Source: CBDCVN01 sp965223585 (GTDB lineage: Bacteria; Deinococcota; Deinococci; Deinococcales; Trueperaceae). From it: DNA of 64,000 bases. The notes below the pieces were generated by a model. It ran no database searches, had not been told where the DNA came from, and saw nothing but the letters and a program-made list of their open reading frames with translations. The first letter of the stretch is position 1. The number at the start of each line of letters is the position of its first letter. This document shows, one piece after another, positions 36,584 through 44,853 of this stretch. Both the position numbers and the translations under genes were made by a program. The stretch spans positions 62,001 to 126,000 of the forward strand of contig CBDCWW010000015.1 of NCBI GenBank assembly GCA_965223585.1, written 5' to 3'.

Positions 36584-37429
36584 GTGGCTAGTACTCTACC
36601 TAATCCTTATAAGGTACTAGGAGTTAGTTCTTTAGCTAGTACAGAGGAAATTAAAACTGCCTATCGCAAATTGGCGATGAAATATCACCCTGATCGTAAT
36701 CCAAATGATGAGTATGCTGAACAGCGTTTTAAAGAAGTAAATGAAGCATATGCTTCTATACGAGACATCAAGTCTAAAAGGCAATTTAATGATCAAGAGC
36801 CTAATAATGCTAGTGATCCATATGTACAATTTGATTTGCGAGATATTTTTGAGAAAGCTAATATTTCAAAACCTTCCCCTCGCTCATCTTACTTAGGTAA
36901 TGCTATTTTTAGTGCACTCTTAAAAGGTATTAATAATTTAGCTACAGACTTTATGCGTCAGCAAGGTTTTGTGGCTGGCGAAGATTATTCTACTGCTTTA
37001 CAAATAAGTTTAAATGAGGCAAGATATGGAATAATAAAGCGTTTGCGTGTGCCAAAAAGTAAGAAACGCATAGATGTTTCTGTACCTGCTGGTGTGTCTG
37101 ACGGACAAAAGTTGCGCTTGCAAGGACAAGGGGGAATGGGGAATCCTCCGGGTGATCTTTATGTTACTCTTAATGTTAAATTTCCTAAAGGAGTGAGAGT
37201 TGATGGTAAGGATTTGCATACAAATTTAACTATTACACCTCTTGAAGCTAAGTATGGTTTAAAAAGTAAACTATTAGGGCTTAAGTTAGATTTACCTGCT
37301 GGTCTTCAAGATGGTCAGCGAGTTCGTATTACAGGTGGAGGATTAGCAGGTGGTGATTTACTAATTACCACTAGAATCAGAATTTGGCAAGGCCTGTGGC
37401 GTAGTACAAAAGATAAGTTTAAATATTGA
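36584..37429 (+). CDS. DnaJ/CbpA-type J-domain co-chaperone
   Basis: 281 residues from GTG 36584. J domain residues 8-70 with HPD at 35-37 (KYHPDRNPND); no zinc-finger, so a type II (CbpA-like) protein. Two C-terminal substrate-binding beta domains follow (RIDVSVPAGVSDGQKLRLQG and GLKLDLPAGLQDGQRVRITG). Stimulates a DnaK ATPase and delivers unfolded clients. hspR follows nine bases later, a pairing known from Deinococcota and Actinobacteria. Confidence 0.92.
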   Translation: MASTLPNPYKVLGVSSLASTEEIKTAYRKLAMKYHPDRNPNDEYAEQRFKEVNEAYASIRDIKSKRQFNDQEPNNASDPYVQFDLRDIFEKANISKPSPRSSYLGNAIFSALLKGINNLATDFMRQQGFVAGEDYSTALQISLNEARYGIIKRLRVPKSKKRIDVSVPAGVSDGQKLRLQGQGGMGNPPGDLYVTLNVKFPKGVRVDGKDLHTNLTITPLEAKYGLKSKLLGLKLDLPAGLQDGQRVRITGGGLAGGDLLITTRIRIWQGLWRSTKDKFKY

Positions 37430-37438
37430 GGAGGCTTT

Positions 37439-37861
37439 ATGCCCAAACAGCAAGAGAGACAAGATAATGCTGAAGTAAAAGAGGTAGAGTCTGGGGATAA
37501 AGATAGGCCTCTTTATGTTATTAGTGTAGCAGCAGAACTTGTAGATATGCACCCACAGACCTTGCGCCTTTATGAACGTAAAGGTTTAATTGAGCCTAGT
37601 CGTAGCTCAGGGAAAACTCGCCTTTATTCTCAACGCGATATTGAACATCTGCAGGAGATTCGCCGCTTAACACAAGAACTAGGTGTTAATTTGGCAGGTG
37701 TAGAAGAAATAATTCGTTTGCGTCGTCAACTAGATGACACACAAAAAAGGTTAGAAGGGCGCATTGATAATATTCAAGAGAAAATAACTGAAAAAGTTTC
37801 TCAGTATAAAGCTCGAGCCCTAGAGCTAAATAAAAAAACAGCCTCTTCTGAAACAAATTAA
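37439..37861 (+). CDS. hspR: MerR-family heat-shock repressor HspR
   Basis: 140 residues. MerR HTH: VISVAAELVDMHPQTLRLYERKGLIEPSR with RLYSQRDIEHL wing, then a dimerisation coil (VNLAGVEEIIRLRRQL). The MHPQTLRLYER and R-SSGKTRLYS pattern is HspR-specific. AGGAGG precedes the ATG. Represses dnaJ/dnaK genes through HAIR sites; one such site precedes this operon. Confidence 0.9.
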   Translation: MPKQQERQDNAEVKEVESGDKDRPLYVISVAAELVDMHPQTLRLYERKGLIEPSRSSGKTRLYSQRDIEHLQEIRRLTQELGVNLAGVEEIIRLRRQLDDTQKRLEGRIDNIQEKITEKVSQYKARALELNKKTASSETN

Positions 37862-37875
37862 AAATTTTGGTAGTT

Positions 37876-37950
37876 TGGTAGGCGCGGGCAGAATTGAACT
37901 GCCGACCTCTGCCGTGTCAAGACAGCGCTCTTCCACTGAGCTACGCGCCT
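37876..37950 (-). tRNA. tRNA-Val (GAC)
   Basis: 75 nt with encoded CCA, acceptor AGGCGCG/CGCGCCT, anticodon loop TTGACAC, T-loop GTTCAATTC. Confidence 0.94.
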
Positions 37951-37954
37951 ATAG

Positions 37955-38029
<75 letters not shown>

Positions 38030-38481
38030 AGAACATCTCACATAATTACAACAATCTCACATAACTATTTGTGTGAGACAAGGCTGAGGATATCATGGCC
38101 TGACAACACTGTCAATTAGACTGTGTGTATGAGTGTTAAGTTCCTATATTAATATAATGAATGTGAATTCTAATATATCTGCTGGATTTGTACCTATTCG
38201 GAAATGATTGCTGTAGGAATAGATTCTCAACCACTCTTAGCCTTATAAGGTTTTAAATCTGCCCTAATTGCGCATGGGCGATTTATTTTTCTTACAAGTG
38301 CTTATGTCCGTCTGATTCCACTGTTACTTACCTAACAGCCTTGTTGTACTCTTCGCCAAAGTTATGATAAGAATTAAGCAAATTTCATTAAAAAGGTTAA
38401 ATGGATTATTTCACTTTGTCAATGGAGTGAACTAGTGGTCTTTGCATATAAATTTTAGCTGGCATAATTTTAACTATAAAT
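38030..38481. other. Spacer before the chemosensory operon, no gene seen
   Basis: 452 bp lacking a supportable coding frame. TATAAA ends two bases before the cheW ATG at 38482 and no ribosome site is visible there, so the operon start is unclear. Confidence 0.4.
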
Positions 38482-38922
38482 ATGGAAAGTACTGACTTAA
38501 CAGAAAGCATTTGGGAAACAAAGAGAGTTTGTTTATTCAATCTAGGTAGGACTTTTGCTGTCGATGAAGCCTTCCTTCGCGAAGTTGTCTTTATTGGGGA
38601 TGTTACTCATGTACCCAGAGTTTCGAGTACTCTTTTAGGACTTATTGCTGCTAGAAGAGATATTGTGCCTCTTTTTGATATAAGTGCTTATTTAAGCACA
38701 GAAAAAACTAATTTTGAACAGGCTCTTATTATGGAGCACCAAGATAGAATGCTAGCTTTAGCTGTAGATTCTGTGGTTGGTCTTGAGGATGTGGAAGTTG
38801 AAAGGTCTAATCCAAGTGAGCAAGTTCCTTATCTTGGATACTTTTTTCACCAAGAGGAAAAGGTGCCTTTGTTTAACTTTGAGTCATATGTCAAGACTTT
38901 AGATATGACTGTCATATCTTAG
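38482..38922 (+). CDS. CheW/PilI-like coupling protein
   Basis: 146 residues of CheW fold: RVCLFNLGRTFAVDEAFLREVV, HVPRVSSTLLGLIAARRDIVPLFDI, LALAVDSVVGLEDVEV. It would link the two receptors to the CheA-type kinase encoded downstream. First gene of an operon on the plus strand, 44 bases ahead of the receiver gene. Confidence 0.88.
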   Translation: MESTDLTESIWETKRVCLFNLGRTFAVDEAFLREVVFIGDVTHVPRVSSTLLGLIAARRDIVPLFDISAYLSTEKTNFEQALIMEHQDRMLALAVDSVVGLEDVEVERSNPSEQVPYLGYFFHQEEKVPLFNFESYVKTLDMTVIS

Positions 38923-38966
38923 TCAGTTTTCGTCTTTTAGAATTTCTTAGATATGGAGAGTATTTT

Positions 38967-39335
38967 ATGGCCAAAATTGTTGTTATAGATGATTCGCAAG
39001 CTTCAATTGCTATGCTGGTTCCTGTTTTAGAAAAAGCCAATCATACTGTGACTTCTTATAATGATAGTAAGGACTTGGAGAATAAGATTGAGTCTGATCC
39101 ACCTAACTTGGTGATTTCAGATATTGTTATGCCAGACCGCAATGGTTATGATGTTTTGCGCTCTTTAAAACGTAATGCAAAACTTAAAGATATCCCGGTT
39201 ATACTTATGAGCACTAAAAGTGAAGAAACCGATGTTCGTTGGGGAATGCGTTTAGGAGCTATAGATTACGTTACTAAGCCTTTTAATGAAGAAGATATGT
39301 TAAAGGCAGTTAATAAAGCCCTTTCTAGTTCCTAG
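38967..39335 (+). CDS. Single-domain response regulator, CheY/PilH-like
   Basis: 122 residues: VVIDDSQAS acidic pocket, phospho-acceptor D in LVISDIVMPDRNGYD, switch threonine/serine in LMSTKSE, lysine in YVTKPFN. No output domain, so it acts by protein contact, likely on the pilus or motility motor. GGAGAG precedes the ATG. Confidence 0.92.
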   Translation: MAKIVVIDDSQASIAMLVPVLEKANHTVTSYNDSKDLENKIESDPPNLVISDIVMPDRNGYDVLRSLKRNAKLKDIPVILMSTKSEETDVRWGMRLGAIDYVTKPFNEEDMLKAVNKALSSS

Positions 39336-39416
39336 GATAATTTTATTTCTAGGCTAGGTAATAGTAAAAATAGTGAAGTGGAGTACTTAATTTCAAACCA
39401 AGCATCTAAGCGTAAA

Positions 39417-39500
39417 TTTGTGAATTTTTATTGGAATCCAAATTAGTAGCTAGGGGCTATTAGTAGGCACTAATTACTCCAGAAACATTCACAAAAACTT
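39417..39500 (+). repeat. Dispersed miniature inverted-repeat element, copy 2
   Basis: Begins TTGTGAATTTTTATTGGA and ends TTACTCCAGAAACATTCACA, whose reverse complement matches the start. Closest in sequence to copy 1 at 10512-10621, including the TAATTACTCCA segment. It lies between the receiver and first receptor genes. Confidence 0.6.
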
Positions 39501-39545
39501 TGGCGCTGCTGCTTATCCAATGCCAACTAAAGAAAGGTATGCCAA

Positions 39546-42413
39546 ATGGCCAATCAAGACCTGAAAGAGTTATTATTAGTAGACGAATCGGAAAGCTCAG
39601 AAGGAGTAGAAGAGTTTAGTAGTATAGAAGAATTTGAGAAAGCCCAAGGAGTAGAAGAATTTAGCAGTCTAGAGGAATTTGAGAAGGCGCAGGGAACAGT
39701 TGAAGGAGTAGAAAAACTTGAGGGAAGGGGAAGTAGGCCCAAAAGGCTAGCAAATCCAAAAAATACGGTAGTGCTGTCAGCGCCAACACCACATGGAGAA
39801 GCCACAGGTAGTCTTAGTAGAAAGTTGCTTATAGGTGCTTTGTTAACAGCGCTTATACCTCTGATTATTGCTATTTCAGTGCTAGGGTTAATCTCGCAAA
39901 GAAGTTCAGAAGAAGCTATAGTGGGGGCTACTCAGCAACAGCTTGTTTCTGTTCGTGATGCTAAAAAGGCTCAAATTGAGGAAGCTTTTGATCTTTTTGC
40001 TGCACAAATTGTTAATCTAGCAGCTACAGCTGAAACAATTGAAACAATGAAGCATTTTGCGGTTGGGTTTGGCAACTTTATTTTTGAAGCCAACTCAGGT
40101 AGTCCTTTAAGCTTTGAAGAGATAGCCCAGCAAAAAGAAGCAGTTGCAGGTTATTACAACAGCGAGTATCTTAATGAGTTTCAAAGGATAAATAGTGAGA
40201 CAAGTATTGATACTACCCCTCTTTTAGCACTTAATGATACTACTTTTGCCTTGCAGCACCAGTATATTGTAGATAACCCTTATCCTCTAGGAGATAAAGA
40301 TGACTTGGAGGCTGCTGCCGATGGCTCGAGCTACAGCGAAGTGCACTATGTACACCATAACGCTTTTGAGAGATTTAAAGAGACCTTTGGGTATTATGAT
40401 ATATTCTTAGTTGAGCCTGAAAATGGTCACATTATCTATTCTGTTGAGAAAGAGATTGACTTTGCTACCTCTTTAGTTGATGGTCCTTATGCCAACACAC
40501 CTATTGGTGAGGCTTTCCGCCTAGCTGTAGCCAGCCAAGAGCCTGTAGCTTACTTTGCAGATGCTGATTTTTATCCGCCCTCTTATAACTCTAATGAGAT
40601 GTTTGTAGCTACCCCTATTTTTGAAACCACAAAGAAGGCCCAAGAGTTTGATGTTTCAGTTGAAAGTGGAGAATTTGCTGATGGCGAGTTAGTAGGCGTG
40701 CTTATTTTCCAAGTACCTTCAGAACGCTTAGATGCCATCATGACCAATAACAATGAGTGGATTAACTTTGGCCTTGGTGAAACAGGTGAGACTTATTTGG
40801 TAGGTCCTTCAAGATTAGCAGGTTTTGATTATACTCTTCGCTCTAACTCCCGCTTCTTTGTAGAGGATTTGCCCGGGTACTTGAATTCTATTACTAATGT
40901 AGGTGTTTCTGAAGAGGTAAAAAATAGTATAGTCGCTCACAGCACAGTTTCAGGGCGTCAGCCTATTGAAACTTCTGGGGTACGCAGTGCCTTGGCAGGT
41001 GAAATTGGTCAGGGGCTTTTCCCTGATTACCGTGGTTTAAATGTATACTCTGCTTTTACCCCTCTAGATATTTCAGGACTCAATTGGGCTCTAATGGCAG
41101 AAATGGGTCAGAGTGAGGTTTTGGCTCCTGTTAATAGTTTGAGGAGTACTTTCTTAAGGCTTAGCTTAGGATTTTTAGCGATTGCTGCTTTTATAATTAT
41201 AATAGCCACACTACAGTTTGTAAGAGGAATTACTAACCCTGTTGCCAAAATGGTGGAGGTAGTTAGAAAAGTAGGCCAAGGGGACCTTTCTGAAACTGTA
41301 CAAATTAATAGTAATGATGAAATTGGTTTGTTGGCTACTTCTTTTAACAACTCTATTGTAAAGTTGCGCGACTCTTTGCAAACTGAGCAAGAGCGTGACG
41401 AAGAGCGCCAAAGACGTGAGCAATTACAAAGTAATATTGGTGGATTCTTGGACATAATGATGGATGTAGCCAGTGGTGACCTAACCCAACGTGGTAAAGT
41501 CAGTGAGGATGTTTTAGGTAACGTTATTGATGCTACTAATGTCATGCTTGAAGAGATAGGGCATGTACTTAGAGAAGTACAAGAGACCGCCCAAGGGGTT
41601 GGTCAAAGTGCAACTGAAATGATTAAAACTACAGAAACTATTGCTGAGGATAGTAAAGCTCGAGTAACAAGAGCTAATCAGCTTGCCCAAGCAGTGCAAA
41701 AAGTTTCTGATTCTATAAACCAGATGGCTAAAAACGCTGACCAATCAGCTCAAACGGCAAAGCAAACTTTACAAGCCTCTCAGCAGGGTGGTGAAGCGGT
41801 GGAAAATACCCTTAAAGGTATGCAAGGTATTCGCCGTGAGGTGCAGAGTATTAGTAAGCGTATCAAAACTTTAGGTGATCGCTCACTAGAGATTTCAGAA
41901 ATTGCCGATACGATTAATGACCTTTCTAGACAAACTAATCTCTTATCTCTAAACGCTGCTATTGAGGCGGCAGGTGCAGGTGAAGCAGGCGAACGTTTTG
42001 CTGTGGTAGCAAACGAGGTTCGTAAACTTGCTAGTGACTCCTCTGAATCTTCACAGCGAGTATCACAACTCATTAAAAATATTCAAGAGGAAGTCCAAGA
42101 TGTTATCACCACTGTGGAAGATGGTATTCGTGAGGTGGAAGGTGGTTATAGAGTAGCTAATGAAGCAGGGGAAAGGCTTAAGGAAATTGGTCAAGCTGCT
42201 CAGGGTTCAGCGCAAGTGGCTGACTTGATAGCAAATGTGACTCGAGAGCAAGTTCAGCGTATTAGTGTTATTAACACTAATCTAAAGAATATGGCTACCG
42301 CAGGGACAGAATCACTTAAGATTGTGAATGAAGGTCGTGAGTCTGCTGAGCATTTGCAAAATAGTTCAAAAGTTCTTATTCAGAATTTAGAGCGTTTCCG
42401 CCTAGAGGCTTAA
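39546..42413 (+). CDS. Methyl-accepting chemotaxis protein, PilJ-like (1)
   Basis: 955 residues. An acidic cytoplasmic N-tail contains a tandem 15-residue repeat (VEEFSS-I/L-EEFEKAQG, residues 21-50). TM1 is at about 94-117; a large extracytoplasmic sensor (about 120-530, Cache-like) follows, then TM2 near 533-555. HAMP (EVVRKVGQGDLSETVQ) and a second HAMP-like unit (VASGDLTQRGKVSEDVLGN) lead to the signalling hairpin, whose tip is QTNLLSLNAAIEAAGAGE: the key Asn is kept, the usual Arg of EAARAGE is Gly. Feeds the CheA-type kinase downstream. Confidence 0.92.
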   Translation: MANQDLKELLLVDESESSEGVEEFSSIEEFEKAQGVEEFSSLEEFEKAQGTVEGVEKLEGRGSRPKRLANPKNTVVLSAPTPHGEATGSLSRKLLIGALLTALIPLIIAISVLGLISQRSSEEAIVGATQQQLVSVRDAKKAQIEEAFDLFAAQIVNLAATAETIETMKHFAVGFGNFIFEANSGSPLSFEEIAQQKEAVAGYYNSEYLNEFQRINSETSIDTTPLLALNDTTFALQHQYIVDNPYPLGDKDDLEAAADGSSYSEVHYVHHNAFERFKETFGYYDIFLVEPENGHIIYSVEKEIDFATSLVDGPYANTPIGEAFRLAVASQEPVAYFADADFYPPSYNSNEMFVATPIFETTKKAQEFDVSVESGEFADGELVGVLIFQVPSERLDAIMTNNNEWINFGLGETGETYLVGPSRLAGFDYTLRSNSRFFVEDLPGYLNSITNVGVSEEVKNSIVAHSTVSGRQPIETSGVRSALAGEIGQGLFPDYRGLNVYSAFTPLDISGLNWALMAEMGQSEVLAPVNSLRSTFLRLSLGFLAIAAFIIIIATLQFVRGITNPVAKMVEVVRKVGQGDLSETVQINSNDEIGLLATSFNNSIVKLRDSLQTEQERDEERQRREQLQSNIGGFLDIMMDVASGDLTQRGKVSEDVLGNVIDATNVMLEEIGHVLREVQETAQGVGQSATEMIKTTETIAEDSKARVTRANQLAQAVQKVSDSINQMAKNADQSAQTAKQTLQASQQGGEAVENTLKGMQGIRREVQSISKRIKTLGDRSLEISEIADTINDLSRQTNLLSLNAAIEAAGAGEAGERFAVVANEVRKLASDSSESSQRVSQLIKNIQEEVQDVITTVEDGIREVEGGYRVANEAGERLKEIGQAAQGSAQVADLIANVTREQVQRISVINTNLKNMATAGTESLKIVNEGRESAEHLQNSSKVLIQNLERFRLEA

Positions 42414-42449
42414 TTATTTTAGATGAATTCTTAATTCGGAGGTAGCCTC

Positions 42450-44852
42450 GTGCCAGAAAATAGAAAAAAAGATAATATTATTCCCGATAGGAAAGAGGGC
42501 TTAAATGAAAGCCCTCTGGCCCCTATTAGCCAAAGTAAAGACACAAAAAAGTTTGTAGGCCTTAATCGAAAGTTACTATTACTAATTTTCCCCTTGCTTG
42601 TAGCAGGGTTTGTATTTGTTATCTTAGCTACTAATATACAGTTACGCTCTTCTTTGAGAAATCAATTGGAAACGGAGCGCTCTCTGGCTGCTAGGGGCAT
42701 TGAAGAGCAAATTGCAGGGTTCTTCACTGACAAAATAAATCAGGTAAAAGTTGCGAGTCTCTCGAGTTTGATAGAGCAAGCTTTAATAGAGCGCAATGGC
42801 AGTTATTTAGGATCATTTGAAGAGATTATTGCTGGTGTAGAAGAGCTAGACAAAAAGTGGCGAGAAGAAACAAATGATCCAGAAAATAGCTCCTTTATAC
42901 AAGACACTATTTCTAGCGAAGCAACTGTAAACATAACTGCAGCAGAGTTGCATACTTTCCTTAACTCTTTTCCTGAACACAGTGAGGTTTTTGTTACGGA
43001 TGTATATGGCGCAACTTTAGGTTCAACAGCAGAGCTATCAGATTACTATCAAGCCGATGAAGGTTGGTGGCAAGCTGCTTGGAACGATGGCCAAGGAGCA
43101 GTTTTTGTTTCCCAACCAGAGTTTGATGCTAGTGCAGGAATTAATGCTTTGCTAATTTCTCTACCTATTTTAAATAATAATAATGAAATTATAGGGATAA
43201 TTCGTTCAACTTTAAATGTTGATGCTGTATTTGAAATCGTTTCCAGTCTTAGTTTTGGTGATACTGGTCACGCTATTCTACTTAATCAAGATACTGCTGT
43301 AATAGCTGACCCTAAGCAAAGTGCTGAGTTGTCCTCAAAGGACTTAGAACCTGAACTACTCCAGCAATTCTTGAGTGAAAATCAAGGGGCGACTGTTTTC
43401 AGAGATGAACAAGGGGATGATTCATTTTTTAATTTTACCAGTTTAAATTTAGCTAGTGATCACCACGATGATCGTGCAACAGATGATTTTCCAACATTGA
43501 TAGCTGAAGGTATTAATAAATTAGGCTGGACAATAGTAATGAGGCAAAAGGCTAGTGAAGCTTTTGGTGTTGTACGCAGTATCACATCTTGGAATGCTAT
43601 TCTTGGAATAATAACAACCGCTCTTATTGTACTATTTACAGCTATATTTACCAGAAGGTTAATCTCACCCCTTACAAAGCTAACAGGAGTGGCACAAAAG
43701 ATTTCTCAAGGTGACTTGTCTGAAACGACTGATGTGGCAACAAATGATGAAATTGGTGTTTTAGCAGGTGCTTTTAATGATGCTATTATTAACTTGAGAG
43801 CAGCAATTCAAGAGATTGAGCAACGTACCCAAGCAGCTGAAGAAAGCAGTGCAGATTTGCAGAAGAATATTATGGGTTTTCTTGATGTTATGATTGAGGT
43901 TTCAGAAGGAGACCTTACTAAGCGTGGGGAAGTAACTGAAGATGCATTGGGTAATGTTGTAGACGCTACTAACCTCATGGTTGAAGAAATTGGTATTTTG
44001 TTAGGAGATGTTCAAAATACTGCTGTGGATGTAGGTAAGGGAGCTAATGATATGATTAGCACCTCTGCTTTGATTGCTAAGAGTAATGAAACTAGGGTGG
44101 ATACTGCTAACCGCTTGGCAGAAGGACTTAAGATAATTGCTAATAGTATGCAGACTGTTAGTAAAAATGTGGGTGAATCGTCACAAACAGCTAAGAATAC
44201 TTTGCTTGCAGCAGAACAAGGTGGTAAAGCTGTAAAAGATACCCTAGAAGGTATGGATAACATTCGCCAGCAAGTAGATACTATTGCTACGCGTATGGGT
44301 GAGCTGAATGTTCGCTCTAGAGAAATTTCAGAAGTTACCGATGCTATTCACAATATTTCTTCACAGGTAAGTCTTTTGGCTTTGCATGCTTCACTTGAAG
44401 CTGCTGGAGCTGGTAAAGCTGGTGAACGCTTTTCTGTGGTGGCAACAGAAGTGGCTCAGCTTGCTGATGATTCTGCTAAACTTTCTGAGAAAGTCTCTCG
44501 ACTTATTCAAGGTGTGCAAGGAGACATCACCGAGGTAACTAATTTAGTACAAGGAGGTAAAGGGGAAGTGGAAGGTGGGTACGAGCTTGCTACTGAGACT
44601 GGTGAACAACTAGAGGATATTGGTAGGATTGCTCAGCGTGCAGCAGAGCTTGCTCAGGAAGTAGATGAGCAAATAGCACAACAGGCCAAACGCTTAAATT
44701 CTATTAATAAAGGTTTACAAAATATGAGTGCAACAGGCTTGCAGTCACAAGAGGTTGTTGAGGAAGGCCGTAAATTTGCTGAGAGTTTGCGAGGCCGCTC
44801 TCAGATTTTGCTCGAGCGCTTAGGACGCTTTAGAATAGAAGAGGCGGCCTAA
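42450..44852 (+). CDS. Methyl-accepting chemotaxis protein, divergent tip (2)
   Basis: 800 residues with AGGAGG-like GGAGG before a GTG start. TM1 about 41-62, Cache-like sensor to about 375 (FVTDVYGATLGSTAELSDYYQ), TM2 about 380-400, HAMP (ISQGDLSETTDVATNDEIG), second HAMP-like unit, then the signalling hairpin. Its tip reads SSQVSLLALHASLEAAGAGK: the canonical QTN is lost, the contact Asn is His and the EAARAGE arginine is Gly. It may signal weakly, or act as a partner of receptor 1 in mixed arrays. Two bases separate it from the kinase gene. Confidence 0.9.
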   Translation: MPENRKKDNIIPDRKEGLNESPLAPISQSKDTKKFVGLNRKLLLLIFPLLVAGFVFVILATNIQLRSSLRNQLETERSLAARGIEEQIAGFFTDKINQVKVASLSSLIEQALIERNGSYLGSFEEIIAGVEELDKKWREETNDPENSSFIQDTISSEATVNITAAELHTFLNSFPEHSEVFVTDVYGATLGSTAELSDYYQADEGWWQAAWNDGQGAVFVSQPEFDASAGINALLISLPILNNNNEIIGIIRSTLNVDAVFEIVSSLSFGDTGHAILLNQDTAVIADPKQSAELSSKDLEPELLQQFLSENQGATVFRDEQGDDSFFNFTSLNLASDHHDDRATDDFPTLIAEGINKLGWTIVMRQKASEAFGVVRSITSWNAILGIITTALIVLFTAIFTRRLISPLTKLTGVAQKISQGDLSETTDVATNDEIGVLAGAFNDAIINLRAAIQEIEQRTQAAEESSADLQKNIMGFLDVMIEVSEGDLTKRGEVTEDALGNVVDATNLMVEEIGILLGDVQNTAVDVGKGANDMISTSALIAKSNETRVDTANRLAEGLKIIANSMQTVSKNVGESSQTAKNTLLAAEQGGKAVKDTLEGMDNIRQQVDTIATRMGELNVRSREISEVTDAIHNISSQVSLLALHASLEAAGAGKAGERFSVVATEVAQLADDSAKLSEKVSRLIQGVQGDITEVTNLVQGGKGEVEGGYELATETGEQLEDIGRIAQRAAELAQEVDEQIAQQAKRLNSINKGLQNMSATGLQSQEVVEEGRKFAESLRGRSQILLERLGRFRIEEAA

Positions 44853-44853
44853 A

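Noticed and set aside
39554..42073. Long minus-strand frames opposite the MCP and CheA genes
   Set aside because: They lie fully inside strongly supported genes, have serine/leucine-rich shadow composition and no ribosome sites.
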